From: UBA668 sp040081465
GTDB taxonomy: Bacteria; Actinomycetota; Acidimicrobiia; Acidimicrobiales; Ilumatobacteraceae
Length of the DNA stretch: 64,000 nt
Direction: 5' to 3'
Assembly (NCBI GenBank): GCA_040081465.1
Contig: JBEBGL010000003.1
Location: 248,001 to 312,000 of the forward strand
How positions within the stretch are numbered: the stretch's first letter is position 1; every line of letters begins with the position of its first letter. Positions 32,574 through 42,013 of this stretch are shown piece after piece. The position numbers and the translations under genes were made by a program. Below the pieces are notes generated by a model. That model ran no database searches and was not told the DNA's origin. It worked only from the letters and a program-made list of their open reading frames with translations.

Positions 32574-33760
32574 ATGGTGACGCCGCGCCCGAGCACGTTC
32601 CAGATGTCGACGACGGGGCACGAACTCTGTAGGTCCTTGTACGTCGCATGCGGAGTGCCGACAATGAGGAGATCGCAACGCTCGATCAGCTCTTCGATCG
32701 GCGACAAGTCAGGCGACTTCACGTAGGGGTCGGTGCAGAGTACTTCCTTCGCCTTAAACCTTAGGATTCGACGGAGCTTGTATGAGAGTGATGATCTTGG
32801 ATCATCGCTCTCTGCCTTGAAGGCCATTCCGAGGATGCCGACTGTCATGGAGGACAGGTCGAACTTTCGCTCGATCCTTGAGACGACGTACAGCGGTAGC
32901 CCTTCGTTCACCATCATGCTCGCGTGGCCGAGGGTAAAATTGTTGTTGTTGAAGGCTGCGAGCTGCATCGTGTCTTTGAAGAGGCATGGCCCAGCGGCAA
33001 ATCCCGCGGCGGGCATGTCGGCAGCGCGGGGATAGTCGAACCGAATCGCGTGGCGAATGCGCTCAAAGTCCAAATTGAAATCGTTGGCGATTGTGTAGAA
33101 CTGATTGGCCGCCGCGAACTTGATGTATCTCCAGGTGTTGGTGAACAGCTTCACCAGCTCGGCTTCCTCGGGAGTAACAACAACGATTGATTCCGTAAGT
33201 GCGGAGAAGAGTTCGGTCGCTCGAGCGACGGCACTGTCGGAGCACCCGGACACGACCTGAGGCAGTTCGTAGAGTTCGGTAAACGCTTTACCTTCGGCGA
33301 TCCGTTCGGGACAGAACGCCACATCGATCTTCTTGCCAGAATTTCTAAGCAGTTGGTCGATCAAGCGGGTGAGGCCGGGGTAGATCGTGCTTCTGAGCAC
33401 CAGGAGTTGTCCGTCGAGGAGGTGTTCGGCAAGTTCGGAGACCGCGTCGGTGACAGCGTTCGGATCGGGGTTGAGATGTTCGTCGACGGGAGTTCCGACG
33501 ACGACGATCACCGTTCTTGCCCGCGCGACGACGGAGGCATCGGTGGTGGCGATGAAAGTGCCATCGGCCAAAACCTTGGCCAGCACCTCGGGCGCCTCTG
33601 GCTCAAGGAACGGCATCTCGCCGGCGTTGACCAACGAGCACGCCGTCGGATTTGTGTCGTAGGCCGCGACTGTCTGACCAGCTCGGGCGAACGCGAGCGA
33701 CAGTGGGAGGCCAACATGGCCACATCCACCGACTACGACGACGTCAAGGGCGGTGGGCAT
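32570..33760 (-). CDS. UDP-glucose/GDP-mannose dehydrogenase family protein
   Basis: A 396-aa NAD-dependent nucleotide-sugar dehydrogenase, four-electron type. The NAD site is VVVGGCGHVGLPLS. The catalytic Cys lies in AAGPCLFKDTMQL. FCPERIAEGKA and the C-terminal GMAFKAESDDPRSS block match the WecC/UDP-ManNAc dehydrogenase branch. The product would be a uronic acid donor for the glycan. ATG 33760 lies 6 nt after TATCGT, so this gene heads a leaderless transcript of three coupled genes. Confidence 0.88.
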   Translation of the reverse strand: MPTALDVVVVGGCGHVGLPLSLAFARAGQTVAAYDTNPTACSLVNAGEMPFLEPEAPEVLAKVLADGTFIATTDASVVARARTVIVVVGTPVDEHLNPDPNAVTDAVSELAEHLLDGQLLVLRSTIYPGLTRLIDQLLRNSGKKIDVAFCPERIAEGKAFTELYELPQVVSGCSDSAVARATELFSALTESIVVVTPEEAELVKLFTNTWRYIKFAAANQFYTIANDFNLDFERIRHAIRFDYPRAADMPAAGFAAGPCLFKDTMQLAAFNNNNFTLGHASMMVNEGLPLYVVSRIERKFDLSSMTVGILGMAFKAESDDPRSSLSYKLRRILRFKAKEVLCTDPYVKSPDLSPIEELIERCDLLIVGTPHATYKDLQSSCPVVDIWNVLGRGVTI

Positions 33761-33838
33761 CCCGACACGATATCTCCGACTGCCGTATCTGCGGTTGCGT
33801 CGGATGACTACCGCGTTGACTTGTGCACGAACGTGGTC

Positions 33839-34720
33839 TCAGGTTGGAAGCCTGAGAGACGCCACAAACTCAAGCTGTTGGTGAGGAGTGTCGTAGACGC
33901 GCTCTACTTCAAACGGGCTGTAACCGGCATCGAGTAGTGACGTGAAGACCGAGCGGAACGACTGAGGTGTGAAGTACCACGCATGCACATCGAGATATGT
34001 CCCCGCTCTGTGCGCCTCGATGGCTTCCGCTACTGCGCTGTTGATCGCTCCAGCATCACCGACTGGCCGCGGACCGCTATCGCCCTTCCAGTGACGAATC
34101 GCGTCGTTGTGCGTCGTGAGACAGCGATGCTCGATCACGCTTTTTACCGAGTGCATGTGTGGGTTTCGAACGCAGGCGTCTATCACGTCTGCCACGGTGG
34201 ACTCAGCAAGAAAGTGGTCGAAGCAGAATCGCTTGTCAGGAACAATCAGCAAGTAACGCCCGCCAGCCTCGAGTTTCTTGGCGACCTGGCGGAGATGATG
34301 AACAAGATCGGGCTGGTGCTCGATGGCGTGCGAGCTGAGCACTATCTCGAAGTGTTCGTCGATCAGATCGAGGTTCCCGTGCGGGTCAACGTAGTGCACG
34401 GGGTCGGGACAGCCCTTTGGGTCCTCACCAACCTTGATCGCTCGTCGACGGAGCCCGTCGGTGTCGAGTACGTCGAAGTACCTGACGTTCTTGCCCTTGA
34501 GAAACGGCCGCGCGAAAGGGCCGATCTCTAGTGCGCGAGCGTTGCCGATCAGACTGGCAAGACCTTGGCGAGTGGCCCCGGGACTTGCGCAGCGGCCTTC
34601 CTGTCGTCCGTGGCGCAGGTAATGATCGCGCCGCTGTTCGGGACTCATTCCGGCTAGATCGGGGTCGCGGCGGTAAAACTCGTCAACGTATTCCTCTGGA
34701 AACTGAAGAGGTGTGGACAC
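33839..34720 (-). CDS. class I SAM-dependent methyltransferase
   Basis: A 293-aa protein with an N-terminal helical segment (PDLAGMSPEQRRDHYLRHGRQEGR) typical of polysaccharide-locus methyltransferases. The Rossmann part contains ALEIGPFARPFLKG, IVLSSHAIEHQPDL and GGRYLLIVPDKRFCFDHF. GTG 34720 is preceded by AAGGAG nine bases away. It follows the two-domain GT2 gene by 16 bases in the same direction. Sugar or lipid methylation is likely; target unknown. Confidence 0.78.
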   Translation of the reverse strand: MSTPLQFPEEYVDEFYRRDPDLAGMSPEQRRDHYLRHGRQEGRCASPGATRQGLASLIGNARALEIGPFARPFLKGKNVRYFDVLDTDGLRRRAIKVGEDPKGCPDPVHYVDPHGNLDLIDEHFEIVLSSHAIEHQPDLVHHLRQVAKKLEAGGRYLLIVPDKRFCFDHFLAESTVADVIDACVRNPHMHSVKSVIEHRCLTTHNDAIRHWKGDSGPRPVGDAGAINSAVAEAIEAHRAGTYLDVHAWYFTPQSFRSVFTSLLDAGYSPFEVERVYDTPHQQLEFVASLRLPT

Positions 34721-34736
34721 GAATTGCGACTCCTTG

Positions 34737-36428
34737 TCATGCCGCGGGCTGAGTGGACGACGTCCGCGCTCGCTTCAGTTGAGAACCGGGTGGTTGCCCG
34801 GCCCTTAGTCGATCTATCCAACGAGGTCGGCGAAACGGCGCAGCTACCCAATCGTCACGAGTCTGATCCATATGCGGACTGAAGTATGGGTCACAACTCA
34901 TGACATGGCCCCACCGGGATCGCAGGACTCCCAACTCCTCGGGCGACACACCCGGCTCGCGAGTGAGGGACTCGAAGTGATACAGACTCGCGTACGGCGT
35001 CCAAACAATCCGGTAGCCAAGATGCCTCAGCTTGAGGCTGAAGTCGACGTCGTTGAAGTTGTTGTCCAGCATGGTCGTGAATCCGCCCGCCTCATCGAAA
35101 ACGGATGCACGGACCATTGCGCAGGCGGCGGTGACACCCGAACACTCTCGTTGTGTGCTTAGCAAGTACGCCGGGCCGGGTTCGTCGCTGCCGCGCTTGT
35201 AGAAACTATGACGCGGGCCGCTGCTGGTGTAGATATGACCCGCATGTTGCAGTCGGGTATCTGAGAACAAGAGGCGGGCGCCGACCATCCCGACGGTGGG
35301 CTCGAGGGCAAGTGCGGCCATCACCTCGATGAAGTCGCAGTCAATGATCTCGACATCGTCGTTGAGAATTAGAAGCAGTTCACCAGCCGCCGAGGCCGCC
35401 CCGAGATTGATCTTTTCCGAGAAGTTGAACGCGCGATGGAATGCCACGAGTTTGAGGCGTTCACCACAGATTTGTTGCAGATTCTGGAGCACACCCTTCG
35501 GCGTGGCAGCGTCGTACACGACGACGAACTCGATATTTGGGTAAGTAGCGCGTTCGGCGATTCCTCTGACTGCTTCCGTGACTAGTACCCGCGATTCTCC
35601 CCACACCTTCCGTTCAGATCCGTTGGTTGGGACGACGATGCTTACTAGCGGGAACTGCTCCAACTTCCTGTTCACGCGGTATATGCCTGGCATGCTGCCG
35701 TGCGCGACGTCCGCGATAATGCCAACGCGGTCGCAGTGCTCTTGAACAGCGCGCAGCCCAGCCTCGTACGCATACGGCTTTGCGTCCGAGTTCCCGACCA
35801 CAGAATCGCCGCCACCTCTCCAGTGGTAAAGAACTTCGGAGATGTGGCGGATCGTGCGACAGCGCTCTGTGATTCTCAGGATCAAGTCGTAATCTTGCGA
35901 CCCGTCAAAGCCGGCGCGAAAGCCGCCGACTTCCTCAACGATCGAGCGCCGCGCTACTGAGAGATGGCACGTGTACATCTGTGAACGGAATCGCTCGGGT
36001 GACCAATCCGGCTTTAGAAAAGTGCCAAGCAGTCGACCCTTCGAATCGAGGTAATCTTCATCCGAGTACAGGTAGTCGACCGTGTCATCGCTGCTGATCG
36101 CATTGTCCATTAGCAGCAGCGCGTCTGGCTCGATCGCGTCGTCGTGATCGAGAAACGCTACGAACTCGCCCGTGGCCATTGCGAGGGCATCGTTTGACGC
36201 CGCGACGATTCCACCGTTTTCTGGTCGTATGTGCACGCGGATTCGGTGATCGAGAGCTTGCGCTGCGTCGAGCACTTCGCGTACGCCGACGCGAGTTGAC
36301 CCATCGTCGACAAGGCAGAGCTCCCAGTCGGCGAATGTTTGGTCAAGCACCGATGCGATGCACTCCTCCAGCACACGCGGTTCGGGGTTGTACACCGGGG
36401 TGACTATTGAGAAGCGTGTGCCCGTCAC
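34737..36428 (-). CDS. two-domain GT2 glycosyltransferase
   Basis: A 563-aa protein with two GT2 domains in tandem. The first, residues 1-250, has SIVTPVYNPEPRV, LVDDGST and FLDHDDAIEPDAL. The second, residues about 255-510, has VSIVVPTNGS, FNFSEKINLGA and LLILNDDVEIIDCDF, with the C-terminal NFNDVDFSLKLRHLGY block. Tandem-domain enzymes of this type often add alternating sugars in O-antigen-like chains. The GTG start overlaps the stop of the upstream methyltransferase gene (GTGA). Confidence 0.88.
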   Translation of the reverse strand: MTGTRFSIVTPVYNPEPRVLEECIASVLDQTFADWELCLVDDGSTRVGVREVLDAAQALDHRIRVHIRPENGGIVAASNDALAMATGEFVAFLDHDDAIEPDALLLMDNAISSDDTVDYLYSDEDYLDSKGRLLGTFLKPDWSPERFRSQMYTCHLSVARRSIVEEVGGFRAGFDGSQDYDLILRITERCRTIRHISEVLYHWRGGGDSVVGNSDAKPYAYEAGLRAVQEHCDRVGIIADVAHGSMPGIYRVNRKLEQFPLVSIVVPTNGSERKVWGESRVLVTEAVRGIAERATYPNIEFVVVYDAATPKGVLQNLQQICGERLKLVAFHRAFNFSEKINLGAASAAGELLLILNDDVEIIDCDFIEVMAALALEPTVGMVGARLLFSDTRLQHAGHIYTSSGPRHSFYKRGSDEPGPAYLLSTQRECSGVTAACAMVRASVFDEAGGFTTMLDNNFNDVDFSLKLRHLGYRIVWTPYASLYHFESLTREPGVSPEELGVLRSRWGHVMSCDPYFSPHMDQTRDDWVAAPFRRPRWIDRLRAGQPPGSQLKRARTSSTQPAA

Positions 36429-37402
36429 CGTGGGAGCCGTCTGAGTAACCGTGCTACTCGGGCGAGTGGGCCGACAATCTTCGCGCCGACTCGCATTCGG
36501 ACGGACCGAAGGATTGCGGACTTCTCGGCTTCAAGCGCCGTGACTTCGGCGGCCAAACGGCCCGCAGTCGCTTCGGCTCCGATTACGTGGTCGCGGATGC
36601 TCCAGAGACGGAGCTTGAGATCGAGGTTCTCCTCGTTGAAGCGGTCGATCTCGGCTGTCGACGCCCGAGTTCGGCCGGTACTGCCGCTGACGCTCTCGCC
36701 CAACCGTGCGTATGCGTTGCGGATGTGACCGACTAATTCGCGGTCGGTCGAGGCGGCGAACAATGCTGCAACAGCTGGTTCTTGTTTGGTACCAACACCT
36801 ATGACTCCTAAACCGTGGCCGTGCACAAACTCGAATGACGGGAGTCGCCCTGCGATTTCCTCCCAAAGATTGTGTACCCCGAAGCCGTTCTCGAACACCG
36901 CTATGTCGTGCATGACCACCACGCCCCGCTCGGACATCTTGGGTAGCCACCGTTCGTAGTCGTGCCGCACGGCGTCGTAAGTATGCATTCCATCGATGTG
37001 GAGCAGATCGATGGAGCCGTCTTCGAACGATGCTGACGCTTCGTCAAAGGTGCATTGCATCAGCTCAGAGAAGCTCGAGAACCGGTCATCGTTGAATCGC
37101 TTCAGGTCGTCGTACACGTCGTTTCCGTAGAAACCCGCGTGCTCGTCGCCCTTCCACGTGTCGACGGCAACGCATCGGGAGTCGAAACCAAGCGTGGAGA
37201 CCGCTTGGCAGAACGCGGAGTAGGAGTTGCCCGAGTGGGTACCAAGCTCAACGATTGTGGACGGTCGTAGCGCGTCCACCAACCAGAATGCGAAAGGAAT
37301 GTGGCCGACCCAGCCGTGCGGGTGCACGAAACGAAGTGGTTGCCAGAAAGAACTTGGGTTAACGAAGTCGCCGAGTCGCGGTTCCGTCCGGAGAGTGGTC
37401 AT
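36425..37402 (-). CDS. SAM methyltransferase (Methyltransf_24-like) with coiled-coil basic tail
   Basis: A 325-aa protein. Residues 1-200 carry STIVELGTHSGNSYSAF as the SAM site and DLLHIDGMHTYDAVRHDYERW as the catalytic region of cephalosporin-hydroxylase-like methyltransferases. Residues about 245-300 form a coiled coil (FNEENLDLKLRLW, AAEVTALEAEKSAI). The end is strongly basic (RVARLLRRLPR). The coiled coil plus basic tail recurs on other enzymes of this locus. ATG 37402 is used; an in-frame TTG seven codons upstream is possible. Confidence 0.78.
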   Translation of the reverse strand: MTTLRTEPRLGDFVNPSSFWQPLRFVHPHGWVGHIPFAFWLVDALRPSTIVELGTHSGNSYSAFCQAVSTLGFDSRCVAVDTWKGDEHAGFYGNDVYDDLKRFNDDRFSSFSELMQCTFDEASASFEDGSIDLLHIDGMHTYDAVRHDYERWLPKMSERGVVVMHDIAVFENGFGVHNLWEEIAGRLPSFEFVHGHGLGVIGVGTKQEPAVAALFAASTDRELVGHIRNAYARLGESVSGSTGRTRASTAEIDRFNEENLDLKLRLWSIRDHVIGAEATAGRLAAEVTALEAEKSAILRSVRMRVGAKIVGPLARVARLLRRLPR

Positions 37403-37507
37403 GAGTGTCGCGCCGTCGAGCAAAGGCGTGTGCTGGATCTGAGATTCACAGCAATATCTTAGTCTCCGCGCCGCGGTCTTAGCTGGCGCGGTTACTCGTG
37501 TGATTGC

Positions 37508-39424
37508 TCAGCGGTGCGTCGCGCCTCGAGTGCGGAGCACGATGCCGCTGAGCGCGCGAAGAGGGGACGTCACTCTCCACGATGTTGACGCGCGCAGGGC
37601 GCGAACCTCAGCGTCCCGAGCCGCAATCAGCGTGTCACGTTCGACAACACGCTCGTTCAGTTCCGCAAGGTGAGCCTGAAGATCGCTGGCCAGCTGGCGA
37701 AGCGCAGTGAACGGCAAGTTCTGAGACGTCGCGCCCGTGGACCGAGTACTCAGGCCGATGGAGTCCAACTCCGTTCGTACGCCCGCGGCCGAGCAGCCGT
37801 GGATCTTCGCCTGCATGTCGGACTCTGCAGTCTTCCAACGCGAGAGCAGCGCGTCGTCTGCGGGGGTCTCGGAAAGACCTCCGAGTCGTGCGGTCATCTC
37901 ATCGACCGTGATGTTTGCGGACCACGGATGGTGTACGCCCTTGCGTGTCAGGTCTGCTGCGAAGTACCAGAGGGCGCGGACAACTACGAGATCAGCGTCC
38001 ACAGGTCCGGACGCATGCCATTCCGAGTCGACGTAGTGGAGTCCGTCGTCGTTCGCGATGAAGTTAGAGAGGCAAACGTCGATGTATTCCTCGGGCAAGA
38101 AGCGGCGGGTTTCCGGCGTACGGAATGGGTGGTCGTCCTCGGCATCGTCCGTGTCGAATTCCAACGCCCGTAGTTGTTGTCGCCAATCTCGGAGGACCCG
38201 CTCAAGGGCTTCCATGCCAAGGCCGGCGGCGCGCAGGGCATCTTGCTCTACGGTGCGCCCGACGATGAACGGCGCGTCAGTTGTGCGGACTTGTCGGAGC
38301 CACCCCTCAACAGGCTGTTCATTTTCGGCGAATGGGGCCGTTTCAATAGCCAAGTTGGGCTCAACCTTGACCTCCTTGACGCCCAGAAACCGGCGCTGCC
38401 GATCGTTTCCAAAGTGCCAGGCTCTGACGCTCTGGTCGGTGTAGGAAACGAGAGCCGCGTCGGTAGCGCTCGCGAGGACTAGGAACGAGTTCGCGACCTG
38501 TTGGCCGAGGCCAGCTTCGAGAAATACGCGATGTGCGCGCCGATCGTCCACGAGTCGCAGCGGCGTCGAGGCATCCGATGAGCAAGGCCAGCGGATTAGT
38601 TGATCGACGAAGTCGACGGTGTTTGGTCGCGCGTAGGCAGACTCGTCGAGCACTACCCGCGGCATCTTGTAGTCCGGAAAGGGATAGTAGAAACGTTGCG
38701 CGGGAAAGCCAGCGTCCGTGAGGTTGTCGCTAAGCGCCGCGCGACTGAAGGTCACCGCAGGAGGTGACCCTGTGTAGCCCTCAATTCCGAGCCATGGTTC
38801 ATTTGTATGGTCCTCTCCGTAACCCAGTAGGTACTTGAGGCCCAATTGGTTCTCGATGGCAAGCAACAACGCGCCATGCGGACGCAAGAGCGCGCGCAGC
38901 GAGGCTAGGAAGGCCGCCGCCTCGGCGGCGCCACCGCCCGCCACGTGCTCATAGACCCCGATACAAACAATCAGATCGAAGCCTGCTGTGTCCTGGAGGT
39001 CCGAGAGCGGTCCGCACACGACTTCTACGTTTGGTAAATCGCGGCAACGCGCGGCAGCGGAGCGCGCCCGCGACAGACTGCCTTCGAGCGCGACAACGTG
39101 TGCGCCCTGATCGCCGAGGTAGCGGGTTGCCGTTCCCGATCCGGCTCCGACGTCGAGCACGCGGATACCGGGACCGATAACGAAAGGTCGAAGCAGGTTC
39201 GCGCGCACCCGCGAGAAGTGGTACCGGGTGGGCCAATCCGTGATGTGCGCTGCGAGTTCATCGGAAGCGACTGTCCGATCTACGGCTGACTGCAGGAAGT
39301 CGAGAACGACATCTTCCTTTCCGTCTGCCCACGGCACGGTGTCTCCGAGAAGTCGAACGCCGCTCTCGGGATCAATTTTTCCTAGGGAGTGACCCTTGCC
39401 TGCTTCGAGCCGCTCGCTGGACAT
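37508..39424 (-). CDS. large SAM methyltransferase with coiled-coil and basic tail
   Basis: A protein of about 638 aa. Residues about 90-230 are a class I methyltransferase: VLDVGAGSGTATRYLG and LIVCIGVYEHVAGGG. The next 350 residues include a conserved region with VKEVKVEPNLAIET and SEWHASGPVDADLVVVRALW that I do not recognise with confidence; it is common after methyltransferase domains in glycan loci. The final 60 residues form a coiled coil (LAELNERVVERDTLIAARDAEVRAL), then the ASTSWRVTSPLRAL tail. The start is uncertain: ATG 39424 lies 9 nt after TACCAT, and an open frame continues upstream across the divergent GT2 promoter. Confidence 0.75.
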   Translation of the reverse strand: MSSERLEAGKGHSLGKIDPESGVRLLGDTVPWADGKEDVVLDFLQSAVDRTVASDELAAHITDWPTRYHFSRVRANLLRPFVIGPGIRVLDVGAGSGTATRYLGDQGAHVVALEGSLSRARSAAARCRDLPNVEVVCGPLSDLQDTAGFDLIVCIGVYEHVAGGGAAEAAAFLASLRALLRPHGALLLAIENQLGLKYLLGYGEDHTNEPWLGIEGYTGSPPAVTFSRAALSDNLTDAGFPAQRFYYPFPDYKMPRVVLDESAYARPNTVDFVDQLIRWPCSSDASTPLRLVDDRRAHRVFLEAGLGQQVANSFLVLASATDAALVSYTDQSVRAWHFGNDRQRRFLGVKEVKVEPNLAIETAPFAENEQPVEGWLRQVRTTDAPFIVGRTVEQDALRAAGLGMEALERVLRDWRQQLRALEFDTDDAEDDHPFRTPETRRFLPEEYIDVCLSNFIANDDGLHYVDSEWHASGPVDADLVVVRALWYFAADLTRKGVHHPWSANITVDEMTARLGGLSETPADDALLSRWKTAESDMQAKIHGCSAAGVRTELDSIGLSTRSTGATSQNLPFTALRQLASDLQAHLAELNERVVERDTLIAARDAEVRALRASTSWRVTSPLRALSGIVLRTRGATHR

Positions 39425-39534
39425 TGAACTCGCATGGTAACTCTCGGCGGAGTCGAGGGTGCTATCCGTGTTGTCCAAAGCGCCGACGTCTGGGTGACGC
39501 GTAGCGCTGATTCGCTGATCGGTAGGCTCCTTTC

Positions 39535-40812
39535 GTGTTGAGCAGTACATCGCACCCTCAGCACCCCGATCCGACGGTACGTGTCGTCGTCGTCAACTTC
39601 GATGGCGGTGAGATCACATTGCGTTGCGTCGAAGCACTGCGAGCTACTCACTTTCCCCGCGAGCGTCTAGAGATTGTTGTTGTAGACAACGGCTCGGTCG
39701 ACGGTGTGAAGTCGGCTCTGAGGGAGCGTTACCCAGATGTGGTCGTCATCGCGTCCGACACCAACGAGGGATTCGCGCGCGGATGCAATTTTGCGTTGCG
39801 CGACCTCGACGGGATCGATTTCGTCGCGCTGATCAACAACGACGCCGTCGTCGAGCCCAACTGGCTGCGGCCGCTGCTTGATGGCTTCACTCACGCCCGC
39901 GTCGGCGCCGTTTGCCCAAAGCTGTTGCTCAATATCCACGCCCATGTTGTTCTGCTCGAGCCTGCCAACGTCACGGCTTTGCCTGACGGACGCTCGGTTG
40001 GAGTGCGTGTGGACAGAGTCATCGTGAACGGTGACGAAGAGACCGCCACAGTTCGTTTCGATGAGCGCTTTTGGAGCGTGGACCGCGAGAACCATGACGG
40101 CGGACGCTGGAGTAAAGGTTCTGCGTCAGTTTGGTGGGCGGTCAGTGACTGTGACACCGCTGACCACGTCACGCTTTATGTTGCGGCGCCGTCCACGTCG
40201 ACGATGCTTGTCGGACCTCCCGGTTCGCTGCAGCCAACAAAGTTGAATGCGACTCCGACACCAGTGTCGTTCGCGATCGATTCAACTAATCGAATCATCA
40301 ATAGCGCGGGCGGCGAGCTGTACTCGGGATGGTTCGGAGGCGACCGAGGTTTTCTCGAACCGGACATCGGGCAATACGACGAACCGATGGAGGTCTTCTC
40401 GTGGTGTGGAGGAGCCGTGCTGCTTCGATCGGATTACCTACGCGAGGTTGGCCTTTTCGATCCGTCGTACTTTTTGTACTACGAGGACTTCGACCTTTCA
40501 TGGCGCGGCCGGTCGGCGGGGTGGACGTATCGCTACGAACCGGGCTCGGTCGTCTATCACGAGCACGCTTATTCGAGTAGGTCTGGTAGTGAGTTCTTCA
40601 AGTTCTGGGTGGACCGCAATCGCCGACTGACATTGGTCAAGAACGCGCCAGCGACGGTGGCGTTACGGGCGGTCGCTGGTGCCGTGAAGCGTCGCTCTGG
40701 TTTCTGGTCGTTTGCGCGCGCGTTGCCGGCTGCGATGCGAGCTCGGCATCGCCTGAATGGAAAACGCGTGGTCCCTCGCTCTGAGATAGCTGCTTGGATG
40801 CTTCAGAAGTGA
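39535..40812 (+). CDS. GT2 glycosyltransferase, rhamnosyltransferase-like with inserted domain
   Basis: A 425-aa GT2 enzyme. It begins VRVVVVNFDGGEITLRC, has IVVVDNGSVDG and ALINNDAVVEPNWL as nucleotide and metal motifs, and later VFSWCGGAVLLRSDYLREVGLFDPSYFLYYEDFDLSWR, the acceptor-binding ED block. An insertion of about 120 residues lies between CPKLLL and INSAGGELY. It is beta-rich with Thr and Asp repeats (VWWAVSDCDTADHV) and is not part of the core fold. The GTG start is 6 nt after TAGGCT. It converges on the exporter ATPase gene. Confidence 0.86.
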   Translation: MLSSTSHPQHPDPTVRVVVVNFDGGEITLRCVEALRATHFPRERLEIVVVDNGSVDGVKSALRERYPDVVVIASDTNEGFARGCNFALRDLDGIDFVALINNDAVVEPNWLRPLLDGFTHARVGAVCPKLLLNIHAHVVLLEPANVTALPDGRSVGVRVDRVIVNGDEETATVRFDERFWSVDRENHDGGRWSKGSASVWWAVSDCDTADHVTLYVAAPSTSTMLVGPPGSLQPTKLNATPTPVSFAIDSTNRIINSAGGELYSGWFGGDRGFLEPDIGQYDEPMEVFSWCGGAVLLRSDYLREVGLFDPSYFLYYEDFDLSWRGRSAGWTYRYEPGSVVYHEHAYSSRSGSEFFKFWVDRNRRLTLVKNAPATVALRAVAGAVKRRSGFWSFARALPAAMRARHRLNGKRVVPRSEIAAWMLQK

Positions 40813-40819
40813 GTGACAG

Positions 40820-42013
40820 TCACAGCGTCCACTGTGGGGACAGTGTTACGACCCCTTCAGTTTCGTACGGCTTGCCGGTCATTACGTCGAACCTCATTGC
40901 ATTCTGCAGTCGGTCGTAGATCTTGGCGCGGTTGAAGTCGGTGATTGAGGTGTGCAGGTCGTAGCTGCCTGGAAGCAGGGCGACCTTGGCAAACGAAACC
41001 TCTAGGTCGCCATTTCCCGACATCGTCGTGGGAACCAGTCCAACATCTCTCGTATTGGGTGCGCTGATGGTACTTCCGCCGACACTTTCGATCTCGATAC
41101 CGATGACAGGTTGGGGAACGGTCTGCTCTGATTCGTAGTGCAGCCGCAGTCGCACATCGTCGCCAGTGCGAAAGCGCTTCACCGGAGTGGTGCCGGCATT
41201 CACGAACATTTCAACTTGCGTGATGCGTATCTCACCCGAACCCTGTCTGTGGCCGCCATCAGCGGTGCGCGAGTAGGCGCCGAGCATGCGCTCGGTGTAC
41301 GCCTCAACAAGGTCACCCGGGTCGCCTTCGTCGACGGCTTTGCCGTGCTCCAGCCAAATCGCTCGATCGCAGAGGTTCTTGACGCTGCCCATGTCGTGGG
41401 TCACCAGCACAATGGTGCGACCGTCGTCGCGGAACTCGACGAACTTCTCCATGCACCGCCGCTGAAAGCTCACATCGCCGACTGCCAAGATTTCGTCGAT
41501 GATGAGGAGCTGCGGATCGACGTTGATGGCAACGGCGAACGCGAGGCGCACATACATGCCGGAGGAATATGTTTTGACTGGCTGATCGATGAACGTGTGC
41601 AGGCCAGAGAAGTCGACGATGGCATCGAAGTGCAGTGCAATTTCCTTGCGAGGCATCCCCAGAATCGCGGCGTTCAAGAACACGTTCTCCCGCCCGGTCA
41701 GATCAGGGTGAAACCCCGCGCCTAATTCGAGCAAGGCACCCATTCTTCGTGACACTCGAACGTTGCCAGAGTTCGGCTGGAGAATGCCTGCCATGCACTT
41801 CAGCAAGGTGCTCTTGCCGGAGCCATTCTGACCGATGACGCCGAACACCTCGCCCTCGCGGACATCGAAGGTGACATCGTTGACGGCGACGAATTCTTCA
41901 TAACGGTTGCGACCACGGGCGGCGATGAACTGCTTGAGAGAGTTCGCGCGTTGGTGGTGCAATCGGAAGGACTTCACGAGGTGGTCGACTGCCAGAACAA
42001 CGTCGCCGGACAT
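40820..42013 (-). CDS. polysaccharide ABC exporter ATPase (Wzt-like)
   Basis: A 397-aa ATP-binding subunit of a Wzm/Wzt-type exporter. Walker A is GQNGSGKST, the signature is YSSGMYVRLAFA, and Walker B is LLIIDEILAVGD. RRMGALLELGAGFHPDLTGREN is the hallmark of the polysaccharide and teichoic acid branch. The C-terminal 150 residues (VKRFRTGDDVRLRLHYESE and on) resemble a Wzt C-terminal beta-sandwich that binds the glycan end. The ATG shares a base with the permease stop (TGATG), so the subunits are made together. Confidence 0.93.
   Translation of the reverse strand: MSGDVVLAVDHLVKSFRLHHQRANSLKQFIAARGRNRYEEFVAVNDVTFDVREGEVFGVIGQNGSGKSTLLKCMAGILQPNSGNVRVSRRMGALLELGAGFHPDLTGRENVFLNAAILGMPRKEIALHFDAIVDFSGLHTFIDQPVKTYSSGMYVRLAFAVAINVDPQLLIIDEILAVGDVSFQRRCMEKFVEFRDDGRTIVLVTHDMGSVKNLCDRAIWLEHGKAVDEGDPGDLVEAYTERMLGAYSRTADGGHRQGSGEIRITQVEMFVNAGTTPVKRFRTGDDVRLRLHYESEQTVPQPVIGIEIESVGGSTISAPNTRDVGLVPTTMSGNGDLEVSFAKVALLPGSYDLHTSITDFNRAKIYDRLQNAMRFDVMTGKPYETEGVVTLSPQWTL

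Noticed and set aside
40813..40845. Small hairpins GTGACAGTCAC and CACTGT-GGGG-ACAGTG at a convergent junction
   Set aside because: Short stems without a T-tract, the second inside the Wzt-like coding end. Possible terminator but not supportable.
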